Below are positions 10,213 through 22,045 of a stretch of 64,000 nucleotides of DNA, one piece after another (position 1 is the stretch's first letter; every line of letters begins with the position of its first letter). The notes beneath the pieces are model-generated. The model saw only the letters and a list, made by a program, of their open reading frames with translations. It had not been told where the DNA came from and did not search any database. The stretch is from Enchytraeus crypticus (lineage: Eukaryota > Annelida > Clitellata > Enchytraeida > Enchytraeidae). The DNA lies in contig CAJHZI010000802.1 in NCBI GenBank assembly GCA_905160935.1, positions 69,501 to 133,500 of the forward strand, read 5' to 3'. The position numbers and the translations under genes were made by a program.

Positions 10213-11068
10213 TTGGATAGACTGATTTATGCACTGTGTTTTTTTATAACTGATGCCCCATATTTCTTTTGCAATAAGGTCGTAAGGAGTTGACCAATGT
10301 TCTTGAAATTTGCAAGACTTGACCAACAGCCAATCCTACCAAATATAGAATAATTGCGTTTGAATATCTTTAAAAATGCTAAAGTTATAATTTTTCAAAT
10401 AATAGTGGGGTCAGACAAGAAATTTCCAGTACACGATTACGGCGTGTTACGCGCAGGGTAAAATTATCTCTATAAAATAATAGCGAACACGTCAATTAAA
10501 ATTTCTGCTACTGCTATTTTGAAGAGCAATCATTTCTTTTCAAAATGAAGTAAAATACGTGCTGATATGTTCTTAATTGACAAATTTATTGAACTTTCAA
10601 TGCATAGCTATTTCTGTCAGTTGTAGCCAGATATCTAACCAGCCTGATTTCCTAGCAGTTGAAATCGTTTCACTTCATGCAATGCATGCATTAAAAGTTC
10701 AATAACTTTGTCAATTACGAACATATCAGCACGTATTTTACGTCGTTTTGAAAATAAATGATTGATCTTCAAAATCTTATTAGCAGAAATTTGATATGAC
10801 GTGTTGGTAATTATTTTACTTTGATAATTTTACGCTGCGTGTAACACGCCCGTAATCCCGTAGTGGAAATTTCTTATCTGACCCCACTCCTATTCGCTAA
10901 ACTATAACTTTCACATTTTTAAAGATATTCAAACTAAATTTCACTATATTTGGTAGAACTGGCTGCTGGTTGAGTACTGTGAATTTCAAGAACTTTGGAC
11001 AACTCTTTATGATTTTATTGTAAAAGTAATTTGGGGTATCAGTTATAAAAACACAGTGTATAAACAAA
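10213..11068. mobile_element. Foldback/MITE with about 400-bp inverted arms, unit A only
   Basis: Left arm (about 10213-10610) and right arm (about 10680-11068) are imperfect reverse complements. Shared landmarks are tttttataactgat near each tip, ggggtcaga with aagaaatttcca, and cgtgctgatatgttc beside the short centre. Tips are tgcactgtg and cacagtgta with flanking TA. Unit B at 29735 reads gattgatataaactaattc with nothing inserted. No transposase frame. Confidence 0.82.
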
Positions 11069-11240
11069 TTCTTACTCTATTAAAATGTCTGCTGCCACTG
11101 ACAGATTCAGATTTAGCACGTCGTCTAAAAAAGATTGTGCCTCCGTGAGTCGGCAATTCTAAAATTGTGACCAAAAAAATTGAATTTTTTCAAAATGACT
11201 TTGAGATAGAATAGTAAATGCTTATTGTTGTATTTTTCAG

Positions 11241-12687
11241 GGCTGTTCATGGCAATTATTGTCGGTATCGTGCTTGGCATACTGTTCGGAGCCGCAATGC
11301 TCATCATGGTCTTCCTCATAAGAGTCAGGTAGGTCAGGGTCTTCTTCATTAGAGTCAGGTAGGTCTAGGTCTTCCTCTCTACACTCAGGTAGGTCAGGGT
11401 CTTCCTCTCTAGACTCAGGCAGGTCAGGGTCTTCCTCTCTAGATTCAGGCAGGTCAGGGTCTTCCTCTCTATACTCAGGTACGTCTAGGTCTTCCTCTCT
11501 AGACTCAGGTCTAGACTCAGATAGGTCAAGACAGGCTGCAGTCTCTCCAACTGCTCGGTGTTTAATTCTTGATCTGCATTTATTTGTCCCCTGCTGTTAA
11601 TAATTATAACTATACGGCTCTAATAGTAATTTCGTACTTAATCATTCTTATTTGTATTTTCATTTCATGATGTTTTCCCCTTATATTACCTTTAATTTGT
11701 TTAAAAGTATAAAATAACTACAACTGATCCCTTGTTTAATGTAGTTTGTTATTGTTTTCTCTGGTATTACTCGACTATATGAAACTATCTAGTGGCAGTT
11801 CATGTCAGCTTGCACTCTAAAGAGAGGTCAGAGTTTTAGGCGAGGGATTGGTTCTTCTCTCTTGTTCTCTCTATTCGTGTTTTAACATTGTAATGTTTGA
11901 AGACAGATGAGGGCAAGCTTTACACTTGACGAAGTCCGTAATGTCATCAAAAAACAAAGAAACACACGCAAAATATTGAGTTAATATTTTATTAAATATT
12001 AACTTAAATATTTGATGTCATTGATTCAGGCACAGGCGGATGAGTGTTAACAAGTCACGTGCTCTACTACACACTGGTTGTTCTTCAAAATCTCGTGACC
12101 TAGCAACATGTCGACCCTCTGACTACGACCCTACAGGTTCAATCCTGGACGAGGCTTGTTCAAGAGTTAGACGAGGTCACAGCTCTGGGTTTAGCATGCC
12201 CAAACAATGCCCTATCCATGAAGCTTCAAGCCCGACTCTGCCGACCCACCAATGCCCACGTGGTCACGGGTTCTTTAATTACAAAGCCGGGTTTTGCTGT
12301 TCCCAAGATTCAACATATTCAGCAGAATCTGGTTGTCATTTGGGGTTTCCCTGCCACACTGCAGGGCCATTTAGTCCATTAGGACCGTTCAATCATCATT
12401 CCAGTGTCCTCCCTTCCCTGCATGTCAACCCGGACTGTGAACATTTCAACATTTCTCAATCGTTTGGAGATCATCTCACTGAATGTCCTTCCACTCGAGG
12501 TTGTCTCACTGAAAGCACAGCTTCAGAGAGAAATTATGATGAAAGAAAGGAAATGATAACATCAGCAAAAGATGTGGTAGTGTCACAAGGCGGAGACTGT
12601 AGTGATGAAGATATGACGTCAACACACGTTTTAGGGACGTCACCAAAGAATGATATGACATTAGTACATCAACAGAGACCGTCGTAG
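11241..12687 (+). CDS. Single-pass membrane protein with Cys/Pro-rich tail, 3' exons (unit A)
   Basis: Two exons join in phase. The first (11241-11328, acceptor tatttttcag, donor AG|gtaggt) encodes a hydrophobic helix, LFMAIIVGIVLGILFGAA and on, ending in basic LIRVR. The second (12030-12687, acceptor ttgattcag) continues RHRRMSVNKSRALLHTG to a TAG. Phase 2 out of exon one matches one base plus codons in exon two. The tail of about 220 residues is rich in Cys, Ser, His and Pro (CPIHEASSP, HLGFPCHTAGPFSPLG). Basic residues after the helix predict that it is cytoplasmic. Unit B keeps the same exons and frame. Earlier exons were not found; translation could start at the ATG in the helix exon (11249). 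I recognise no family. Confidence 0.7.
11309..11520 (+). repeat. 30-bp splice-donor array after the TM exon (unit A)
   Basis: Exact 30-bp period. Each unit repeats the exon end (gtcttcctc...agagtcag) plus the donor. Donor positions read gtaggt at 11329, 11359 and 11389, gcaggt at 11419 and 11449, gtacgt at 11479 and gtctag at 11509. Reading past the first donor gives AGG TAG, an immediate stop after LIRVR. Confidence 0.9.
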
Positions 12688-13535
12688 AATTCCGAAATAC
12701 AGCTAGAAGTAATGACGTCACCGCAACAAATCTCTGAGACATTTCAGAGAAAGGTGAATTCATAGCATTGACTCTCCGATCCTTCAGCAGCTCATACTCA
12801 CAGTTCGACAACGTCACCACATAAACTAATGACGTTTTTCTGAGCTGCTGCTCTTCAACGAATCACTGCAGAGGTTGTTCTAACAAACCAGGCAGACGTT
12901 CTAAGGCATTTGCTACTGCTTGCCTGTTCATTTTTATTAATAAATTAATCATTTCACGCAATGCAGTTATAAAAATTTCACACAATACAGCAATTCATTT
13001 GAATTGAAAAAGGACACAAAGGTCCGAAGAATCAAACATGCGCCCTAATTAAAGAGTAAAATAATTTAGCAATTTAGCAACTTTACAGAATAGCATTTAC
13101 AACATATCAAAGATCGCATTATTTGTATATTCTAAAACACATCATCTCAGGTAGTGAATGTAAGAGAAGCACACGAGATGATGACGTCAGCGAATGTTGT
13201 GTGTATGACGTGCTACACAGATTAGAGTAGTGAGGTAGCGAATGACGTGCGGATTAGCAACCTCTCACCTTCTTTCATAACTTCTATAAATCCAACGTGG
13301 TCGAAAAGCTAGACAAGAGTCGAAATTTGCTTGGGCTCAAATGGGCAAAATTCAACACAAAAATATAAATTTTTAACTTTGAGAGTTTATTAAATGTAAT
13401 ATTTGCTTGCGAAACAATATGGCGCCTCGTTTGCATCATTGTGAAAGTAATGCGGATATTTAGCAACTGCTGCATGAAGTTTATTACAATTATTTTACTA
13501 ACTGCACTTTTATTAATTAGCTATACAATTTTGAG
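12688..13535. other. 3' flank of the membrane-protein gene
   Basis: Conserved with 31407-32345 of unit B. Several TGACGTCA and gatgacgtca words occur (12712, 13178 region). No reading frame is shared by both copies after the stop. Confidence 0.5.
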
Positions 13536-13539
13536 CCGT

Positions 13540-13760
13540 TGTTATATAATAATACCATGACCACTAGAGTGCGATTGTCGTCAGTGACAACGTTTACTCC
13601 TTTAGATACAAAATTTCGTAAAGCAAAGTTTAACGTCTGTTTCATTAACACAAGGGATGCTGTCCGAGACATGGCTGAGAGTAGAGCCGATGTCCTCCTG
13701 CTTCTTAGGCAAGACTGCTATCCATTCGGCCATCCAACCCTTACATCAAATCATAAATCA
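13540..13760 (-). repeat. tRNA-like SINE plus LINE-tail remnant
   Basis: Minus strand reads ggatggccgaatggatagca, a tRNA-like A-box region, with gtctgtttcatt/gtttaacgtc words typical of other SINE tails here. The stretch actagagtgcgattgtcg resembles the L2-like LINE tail. Absent from unit B, where a different insertion sits at 32390. Confidence 0.5.
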
Positions 13761-14279
13761 AATCCAAGTCTAAGAACAATCAATATGAAAGTGTTCAAAT
13801 AAAGTTTTAACGTCCAAAATCCAGAAAACCAATCCAAAGAGGAAAAATCGGGTGATGGTGTTAATGTTGGTTACTGGCATTTTGGTGTCTGATGTATGGC
13901 TGTATGGGATCTATTGTAAACATTTCTAGACTAGCCTAGCTAGGCTCTTAACGGTTTAACACATGTTGAGTGTAAATATCATTCGCGATGATATTTAATA
14001 CTTGCTTTGATTGTTTTCTGAACAAGTTAGTGATTTATCTATTTTACCAGTCCTAAGCATTCCTAGATTTTACTATCTGATAAACTCACCCTGAAATTGA
14101 TCCCCTGATCCCATAACGCAATAGTAATAAGTCTCTGCGAGGTTATCCAGCCCTATATGCACTGGGCTGTTTGGACGTTTGAGTGACTCGTTTAGTTTGT
14201 TGAATGTAATGGGTGAATTTCTACTTTAAAACCATCATTCAAGTTCAGACTAAGTAAGAATAATACTAATACTAATACT

Positions 14280-14580
14280 AATAATTATAATAATCTGAGT
14301 CAATTTCTAGAGCGCTGTCATGGCCGGTGTCCGGTTTCGAGACCGCTTTACAAGTTCCTGACAGGTTATTATTAATCCTTTCCATGGTTAATCATATTTT
14401 TGCTAGTGATAGCACCATTCTGCAGCAAGCTCCGGTACAAGATTAACATTCCATGGGCCCAAGGAGATATCCATCACTTCTTGACTGACCTGGACTTTGA
14501 ACCCAGGCCATTTATAACCGAGGCGAACACTCTAACCGTTACGCCACATCCCCTCCCCAGAGAAACTCCCGATAATTGAC
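14280..14580 (-). repeat. tRNA-derived SINE (family SINE-C)
   Basis: Minus strand begins ggggatgtggcgtaacggtt-agagtgttcgcctcgg, a good tRNA-like A box, and has a B box in gggttcaaagtcc. The body ends with ctggacaccggccatgac words and an ATT microsatellite. An internally deleted copy is at 32920-33115. Confidence 0.8.
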
Positions 14581-14639
14581 GGCGCTTTATTCCAAAAGCA
14601 ACGCTCAAAGAGCTAAGGTGTTAAACTGAGTTGAGTTTA

Positions 14640-14735
14640 AAGTGTTAGAATTAATGACATGGACCTGACGACTGGCAGTTCACTGAGAGATGGAGAGAGA
14701 GAGAGAGAGAGAGAGCAAGAGAGAGAGACAGAGAA
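14640..14735 (+). mobile_element. RTE LINE 3' end with (GA)n tail
   Basis: Matches the RTE 3' terminus (atggacctg...ggcagttcactgagaga) followed by a GA microsatellite. See 56840 for the best copy. Only the last tens of bases are kept. Confidence 0.7.
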
Positions 14736-15240
14736 ACATGCGAGGAACAGAGTAATTTTTCGACAATTTGATAATCAAAGTTAATAGTCAAATAATATAA
14801 AAGTCAATAATATACCCATATAAAATAAAAAATATTTATGTAAAGGGCTACCGTCCGCTTCCTCGTACAAGGATGATTTTATGAACATAATAATATAATA
14901 ATATAAGTCAGTAATCGAAATTATGTTACATTTTTAATCTCTTTATATTGGTGATTATATTTAAATCGTTTATTTAATTGTTTGCGTATTGAAGTGTGAG
15001 TGAGTGTTATCTTTAATTGCAATACTATTTAATATTATAGGTTAGTTATATCTACACAACCAGAGGTGTTTTGTTTAATGGTTCAACATTGTGAGTGTTA
15101 TATTTAACACCACTAGAGACTACCTAAAGAAACGTCCAACACTGTACTATTTAATTTGAGTTTATTAATGCGAATTATAGTTAACACAACTAGAGGTTAC
15201 CTGAAGAAACGTGCACTACCGACACCTAAGCCCGACTGTC

Positions 15241-15365
15241 ACTGGTGAAACTTCACTGTCCACTCCACAAACATGACTAAGACTCGTGAAACTTCACTGT
15301 CCGCTCCCCAAACATGACTGAGACTCGTGAAACTTCACTGTCCACTCCCCAAACATGACTGAGAC
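15241..15365. repeat. 41-bp tandem repeat, 3 copies
   Basis: Three units containing gtgaaacttcactgtccrct-ccccaaacatgactgaga. No equivalent was seen in unit B. Confidence 0.9.
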
Positions 15366-15819
15366 TCCCGTATATTAACTCTCTCAGCCTAACACTGACC
15401 TCCACGGGTCACTGGTCACACGTGCATAGACACTAACTAAGCCACTGACCAGGAGGAGTGTTCAACCGAAAGCAGAACACTACAATTATGCTTTCTCGTC
15501 GTGCATTGATCGAATGATTTTATCAAACTTAGGGTTCTTTGCACCGAAAGAAAACAAAAACTTAAAAATTAAAAATATTATATTATTAGACCTACCAATT
15601 AATTAGTTCTAATAACCGACAACTTCTACAGCGGTATCATGGGCGGTAACCGGTCTTCGAGACTGCTTTACAGGTACCATTGAAAGACGCATTAACTACT
15701 CCTCACGTTTATCTTAGAAAAGATATGAATTACATGTCAAATGTAAAATACAAAAAATTACCAGTCACGTGTATAAAAGAAATGACATGCTTCTCTATGG
15801 CAGACACGCAGCATTCCTA

Positions 15820-15847
15820 TCGCTATCTCTCTTTCTCTCTCTCTCTT

Positions 15848-15886
<39 letters not shown>

Positions 15887-15925
15887 GTGCCCTGCCAAAA
15901 CTCGTATGTCCACGGTATATAACAG
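15820..15925 (-). mobile_element. RTE LINE 3' end with (CT)n tail
   Basis: A CT microsatellite (antisense GA tail) followed by cttagtgccctgcc and gtccacggtatataac, the reverse complement of the RTE 3' end. The unit B copy is at 33780. Confidence 0.75.
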
Positions 15926-16334
15926 AAAATATTTATATTTTTATAATATATTTCAGTCTCATACTCCTGCCGCTACATTGTATTAATACCCCGGAGGCTG
16001 AATTTAAAACAGCATTTTGGTTTCAACCAGATTTACGCTAGAGCGCGTTTGCGTCATTTTCTGCTAACAAACAAAAGCTACAAGAGAGTCAATCCTAGAT
16101 TTACAGAAGTCAAGTCGAGAGAGCATTGAGGTGATGATGTACACATTTATATGTAGTTAGGTACACATTGGTCCGGTTTTTAGGCACACGACAAGATTTA
16201 TTGCGGGGAGAAGTATGATGTTTGATCAGACAACGAACACGTCGATCAGCCAGTCGAGCTGTGGAGGAATCAACTCAGACCAGGTGTGACTGTAGTTAAT
16301 TGAGTTATGAACCAAATAGCCACTACAGGGTAGT
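15926..16334. other. Non-coding, conserved with unit B
   Basis: Well conserved with 33870-34280, including ccggaggctgaatttaaaac and cacgtcgatca. No splice-consistent frame was found. Confidence 0.5.
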
Positions 16335-16355
16335 GGAGATATATATATATATACA

Positions 16356-16428
<73 letters not shown>

Positions 16429-16451
16429 CATTATATATATGTATATATACA

Positions 16452-16500
<49 letters not shown>
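16335..16500. repeat. (TA)n microsatellite hosting a LINE insertion
   Basis: Long TA tracts broken by cagtatata words. The homologous tract in unit B (34280-34470) is uninterrupted by the LINE. Confidence 0.95.
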
Positions 16501-16504
<4 letters not shown>

Positions 16505-16507
<3 letters not shown>

Positions 16508-18530
16508 TTATATTTATCAATGCTAAGAAAGAGTACTACTCTTCTTCGTTCATTAAGGCTGTTAATGTCAAGAGAGTATGGAAAACTGTCAAAGATCTGT
16601 TACATAGATATATTTCTCCTTCTCTTTCTTCTACTCCTGTTGAGTCACTGCCTGAACAATTTTTCAGTTACTTTACAGATAAGATAAATCTATCACTCCA
16701 GCGCCTAATTCTACTCCTCATACTCCAGTAGAGACTCATTCCAAGGATTATCTTTCTAATTTTACTCCAGTTACTATTGAAGAGATTACTAAATTAGTTT
16801 TAGACTCTCCAGCTAAACATTGTGACTTAGATCCTATCCCAACCTCTCTTTTAAAGAAGTGTATTCACATACTTGCTCCAGTATTAACATTGATTGTTAA
16901 CCTCTCTCTCTCTCTCTACTGGCAAATTTTCTCGGGCTTTTAAGCGTGCAGTTATTACTCCATTGCTTAAAAAGCCACAATGGATAAGGAATCATTGTCA
17001 AATTACAGGCCTATATCTAATCTGTCATACATATCTAAACTCACTGAAAGAATTGTTCTTCAGAGGCTTTCTACTCATCTTACAATGATCTATTTAATAA
17101 GCATCAAGCTGCTTATACTAAGCATCGTTCAACTGAAACAGTGCTTCTATCTGTGTACAATTCTATTGTTAATGCCATGTGCACACAACGCTTAACTGAA
17201 TTATGTATGCTTGATCTTTCGGTCGCTTTTGATACCATTGATCACAATATTCTTCTGGAACGTCTTTCTTCCTGGTTGTGGAATTGTTCTTGATTGGTTC
17301 TCCTCCTATCTAACGGATCGTTCTTTTAGGGTGAAAGTGATGGAGAACATCTCTTCGCCTTCCCACTTAAGTATGGTGTGCCTCAAGGCTCCGTTCTTGG
17401 TCCTATCCTTTTCAACCTCTATACAGCACCCTTAAGCTCACTGATCTCTTCTCATTCTATTGATCATGAACTATATGCTGATGACACTCAACTGTACACT
17501 TGTTTCACCCCTAACTCCTACTCTGATGCTGAAACCCTCCTGCAACAAAGTTTTCAGTCTATATCCTCTTGGATGTCTGCTAATTTTTTGGCACTTAATC
17601 CATCTAAGACTGAATTCTTATTGGTTGGGACACCTCAACAGCTTTTGAAGCTGAATGGGAAAACGCTTTCGTTATCTTCAGGTATTTCAATATCACCTGT
17701 TTCTTCTGTGAGAAATCTCGGTGTTATCCTTGATAAACACCTAACCTTCCATGAACACATAACTAAAACTTCACAAGCACGTTTCTTTCATATCCGAGAT
17801 CTTCGTCAAATACGTCCATATTTGTCACGTGAAACAGCTGCTACAATTGGTGCTGCTCTTGTACAATCGAAATTGGACTACTGCAATTCCCTGTTTTTAA
17901 ATCTCCCTGGCTGTGAGATAAATCGATTGCAGTTTGTTCAGAATTCTCTTGCGCGAGCAATTTTTTGTAGTTCCAAGTACTCATATGTTACGCCCATTTT
18001 AAAGTCTTTGCACTGGCTAAAGATTAAAGAGCGTATCATTTACAACACAGCTTCGTTAACCTATAAGTCCATCACCATCCCTGGACAAACTCGTATGTCT
18101 CACTTGCTTAAAGTGATGCAGCCTGCTGTTACTCGGTTTTCTAAATTACTTATTCGTGTTAGACCTAGCGTAACTTCGCGCTGTAAGCTATCTAATCGTT
18201 CTTTCCAGCATGCTGCACCGCAGATCTGGAATTCTCTTCCATCCAAACTTCGGTAATCTTCATATGAAGCACATCGGCCTTTGCATTCCTATGAGCAGTT
18301 CCATAGGCAGTTGAAGACCTATCTTTTCCATCTCTCTTTTCCATCCAGTGTCCATGAGCAGCGACCTGCGCCTAAACCTCCTTTTCTTTAATTCCCTTTA
18401 CTTTGGACTGATTATCTGGATTTTGGAACTTGCACCGCTTTTCGACCTTCTTTTGCTCGCCGGCTTGATTTTGTCTCTATAGTGCTCGATGCTGTCATTG
18501 ATGACTGTAGCACTCTAATTTTTGCTATTT
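16505..18530 (+). mobile_element. L2/CR1-like LINE, 5'-truncated, unit A only
   Basis: RT in order: PLLKKPQ and NYRPISNLSYISKLTERIV, LDLSVAFDTIDHN, VPQGSVLGPILFNLYTAPL, then the catalytic YADDTQLY (about 17480), then thumb motifs SWMSANFLALNPSKTE and LVQSKLDYCNSL. The endonuclease is absent and the 5' half has at least three frameshifts; the frame from 17378 to 18256 is open. The 3' UTR ends gtcattgatgactgtagcac-tctaatt before (TA)n. The clade assignment rests on motif style. Unit B has the empty site at about 34440. Confidence 0.88.
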
Positions 18531-18870
18531 ATATATATATATATATAATATATATATATATAAATTTGTAGATATAAATTTATGACCTTGTTGATCTGGA
18601 TATAGACAATTATTCATCTGGTTTTGACACACGCTGATCTGGCTTTAGACACATTGGGATTTAGTTGAACATCTGCTGGTGTCGTGTTGCAATCCCACAC
18701 AAATTCGATTAAGTAGCAGAGCTGGCATTGCTGTCTTATATTCAACTGTGACAGGAGAATTTAGAATAGCGTGATACCGCTGTCTAAACTAACATGGTAA
18801 AGCTGTCTAAACTAACATGGTAACGCTGTCTGAACTAGCTAGCAAAATAGCAGTCCTGGATGGAGCATTG

Positions 18871-19790
18871 ACAAGCGGTTCATTGAAAGAATCATTTCCA
18901 ACTATTGTGCATGCGCACAAGAACTGTTATAAGAATTTGTTTATATAAGAATACGATGTTATAGTACGACATGTTGACATCATCTATTCAATTGGATCCA
19001 AAGAATCCCCTGTGCAGTGCGGTATATAGCTAGACTTTATATTATGAGATTCGGGTTTCGATTCTGGCACTAGTCAATGTAATTTTTTAAGTTTTATTAA
19101 AATTAATTACTTAGGAATATATATTCATTTCTTTATTCGTCAAAAACAGACAGGATCACGATGCATCACATATAAATATATACACACACATACACACAAA
19201 AACATGGGATCATAAAACAATCAAAAATGAAATACTAGAAACTTAACTAGAATTCCTGCTAATACCAGCACAGCATTAGAAGCTTCGTAAATTAAATACA
19301 CGCTTCTACCATAAGACACTCTATTGTCTAGAACCATCGAACAATTTACAGGCAATCTAAAGCAATGACACAGTTTATCTAAATCCTTCAACAAATATCT
19401 AATTAAAAAATGCTTTAAAATTATATTTATACTGAATCTATTTAGGCTGCTTCTAAAGAAATTAAACATAAGTTTAACTCTAATTCGCTTAAAATCCAAC
19501 TTACCCAACCCTATCATAATTGGCTTAACAGATTCCCATTTATGATAGTTAAATAGCTTTCTATAAACACTGTTCCAGGTAACATTTAAATCATGAATTT
19601 GATCGTTTCTAAGTGAAATAATGGTTAGAACTAGAGTAAAGGGTAGGCGTTAGGGTTAGGGATTGTTTAAAATATTATAACTTAAATTATAATATCGTTA
19701 TCCTATCTAAACAAATTATTAAAACAATTCTTGTGCGCATGCGCAATACTTTGTAATGATTCCTTCCTCGAACCGCTTGTGGAGAATAGA
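18871..19790. mobile_element. MITE with about 70-bp terminal inverted repeats at the A/B junction
   Basis: Left end acaagcggttc...tgcatgcgcacaagaa and right end ttcttgtgcgcatgcgcaa...gaaccgcttgt are reverse complements over about 70 bp. The interior contains cgttagggttaggg and a tRNA-like B box (gggtttcgattctgg). The copy at 34680-35093 is only about 413 bp because it lacks the LINE fragment inserted here. Confidence 0.82.
19121..19625 (-). mobile_element. LINE 3' fragment inserted in the MITE
   Basis: About 500 bp absent from the unit C copy of the MITE (where aggaatatgattagaac is continuous). On the minus strand it has a degenerate frame (MIGLGKLDFKRIRVKLMFNF) that resembles LINE RT C-terminal ends, then gaataaagaaatg near the 3' terminus. 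Assignment is tentative. Confidence 0.5.
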
Positions 19791-20490
19791 TAAGTTCGGT
19801 AATTGAAAAAATATTTTATTGCATGTTAACACTGGTTTGTTTATGTGGACAGCTGATCCATATATTTACATGTAAATGTAATGGGTCTACAGGTAAAATA
19901 GCCTAATTATCTCCGAATATATAATTTATATGAGAGACCTATAATTATTAGATAGAAGAAACCGGGATCATGCAAGCCAATTAGGTAAAAGAATTAGCTT
20001 TTAAGGATAGGAGGATGGTAGCAGTTGGCTGGAGCCAGTGGCGAAGTCGGTAAGATACTCGATCGCGGATCAGTAGGTGCGGGTTCAAATCCTGGACTCG
20101 CCCGTCACTGACATTGCTTTCGAGTAAGGAAACTGACGTTAACCTTAGCTACCAGCTTTTCATTATTGCTGGGCCAGATGCGTTCACACTATATGTAATG
20201 ACATTCTGTAACAGTAAGCCCATGCTTATCGCTATAATGCACGCATATCGTTATAATGGGTGTCAGAATTAAACGCTAAGTGTTAAGTTATTCTTTAATT
20301 AATATCCGTATAATAGGTAATATAGTAAATAACATCTCTAAAGAAAGCTTGTATTAATAACTTTATGAGGAACTAGTACATTTCAATATCATTCTATGCA
20401 ATGTTTACGTTTTCTTGTCCACTGTTTACATTTGGTCTCCCGGATGTTCTATTTATACCTATTACCGAAAAGATCTATTGACCTCTAATC
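19791..20490. other. Insertion relative to unit C, contains a SINE
   Basis: In unit C the sequence runs from the MITE end straight to ctactatatg. Here about 700 bp intervenes, including SINE-A (20027-20160). The rest is AT-rich with no gene seen. Confidence 0.6.
20027..20160 (+). repeat. SINE-A, best-preserved copy
   Basis: Head gagccagtggcgaagtcggt holds an A box (TGGCGAAGTCGG). B box is GGTTCAAATCC, then cgcccgtcactgacattgc and the tail gaaactgacgttaacc. Bases between the boxes do not fold into a normal tRNA, so it is a SINE rather than a tRNA gene. Confidence 0.88.
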
Positions 20491-21184
20491 TGGCCTACCA
20501 TATGATGCACAAAGTCTATATAAATCAGCTACCAGCTTAAATTGCTGTTTATTGTAAATTAAATCCTTAGACATAGGTTGATTATTCAAATGAAAAAAAG
20601 CGAAAAGAATACGAGTTTCCTGATTTAAAGAAAAAAATAGCCTAATCTTAAAGAACAAATTTCAGAAAGAAAGAAAATTTAATTTAAAAGGAAATAAAGT
20701 TTTAGAAAAAAGTATATGTAGATATAAGCACTAAATTTAATTACTAGTCAATTAATAATTTAATAATAACTAATTATTATATCAACTTAATTAGTTAATG
20801 TAATTGTAAGATTTTCAGAACATTATTCCTCCCATACAAAAGTTGTATTTTTATTCTATCACAGAACCTCTATCTATCAACGGCATGAAGCCGCCCATTC
20901 AGAGATTAGTTCTTAGTTGTCCTTGAGTCTATTTCTATGCGGGTGTCGGTGGGAGGTGTTCCACCTCCTTGGAGGATGATTGACCCCTGACTAAAGTCTT
21001 TCTTGGGGTTAACTTTAACCCCTACTCTGTGCAAAATCGAATAGGGTAAAGGCATATCCATTTGACCGCCAACGACCCCACTTTAAAAATCTTAACAAAT
21101 CTAACCCTGTTTCTTTCTATCTTCAATTTTAATTATATTACTTAGTTCATACATTATTTTTCTGTATTACGTAGAAATTAGGAG

Positions 21185-21395
21185 CAGGGTTTAGTGTACT
21201 TGGTTTAGCTCTAGCATTGATAGACAATGTTAAGCAACGTCCGACTCGGTTAGCAATTGAATGGAGGACCACTTTGAAAAAATTTCTGGATGTTGGAAGG
21301 CTACACTTAATCTGCGCGTACCACTGTATCATGTATTACATTGTACAGTCAACGATTAATAATAGCCTTGTAAAGACGGAAATAACAAAAAAACT
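21185..21395 (+). repeat. 5S rRNA-headed SINE, unit B
   Basis: 5S-like core gttaagcaacgtccgactcg-gttagcaattgaatgg-aggaccacttt, then the shared body ending gtaaagacggaaataacaaa. Orthologous to 1020 and 36175. Confidence 0.8.
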
Positions 21396-21549
21396 ACAAA
21401 AACAGTAATTCAAGTTAAGCAAGAACAACACATGCTTCAGTCATGCATGGAATCAAAATAAATTTAATAAATATATGTTTGTCAATTTTAATAATAGTAT
21501 TGTTTAAATTTAAAATAAGAAATCTAAAATGTATAATTTTCTATAGTGA

Positions 21550-21860
21550 AATGGCCCATGCGATGAGATCGTAATGACGTAATACCATAAGTTCGTGACT
21601 ATGTCATGTTATGAGGTCGAGATAACGTCATAATGACGTCATATGATGAGGTCGTAATGACGTCATGTGAGAGGCTGTGATGACGCCATATCTTGAGGTC
21701 GCGATAAGGTCATGCGATGAGGTCGTGATGATGTCGTGTCATGAATTGGCGATGACGTCATATCTTGAGGTTGTGATGACGTCATATCTTGAGGCTGAGA
21801 TGAGGTCATGTCTTAAGGTCGTGTTTACGTCATATCTTGAGGTCGTGGTTAGAGCTGCCT
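21550..21860. repeat. CRE-like tandem repeat (unit B)
   Basis: Same degenerate unit as 1380-1925, shorter, with about four exact TGACGTCA sites. Lies 3' of NHL gene 1-B. Confidence 0.88.
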
Positions 21861-22045
21861 CCGACTTTCAGTGAGATATTTTATCGGCCAAGTATAAAAG
21901 AAGAAACAAGACCCAAACTACGACAAGGCTTAGCTACACTGTGCAAATCAAGTCCCCGTTGTAAAGAAATTGTGAATCAGTTCTTTCATTGTCATCCTCA
22001 TTGTCATCGTCACTGATTTTATATTATATTCGTTTAACATATAAG

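Noticed and set aside
11125-11349. Minus-strand frames over the TM exon (also 29708-30103)
   Set aside because: Antisense by-products of the donor array; the plus-strand splice sites and phase explain the conservation better.
12506-12820. Minus-strand frame of 104 codons
   Set aside because: Antisense of the membrane-protein tail and not kept in unit B.
13539-13802. 87-codon frame
   Set aside because: Lies in tRNA-like SINE and LINE-tail sequence and has no counterpart in unit B.
16300-16731. Tyr-Ile-rich frames (also 28579, 34223)
   Set aside because: Translation of (TA)n microsatellites.
20027-20160. Functional tRNA gene
   Set aside because: A and B boxes are present, but the stems do not form a tRNA and the same non-tRNA 3' extension recurs, so it is a SINE.
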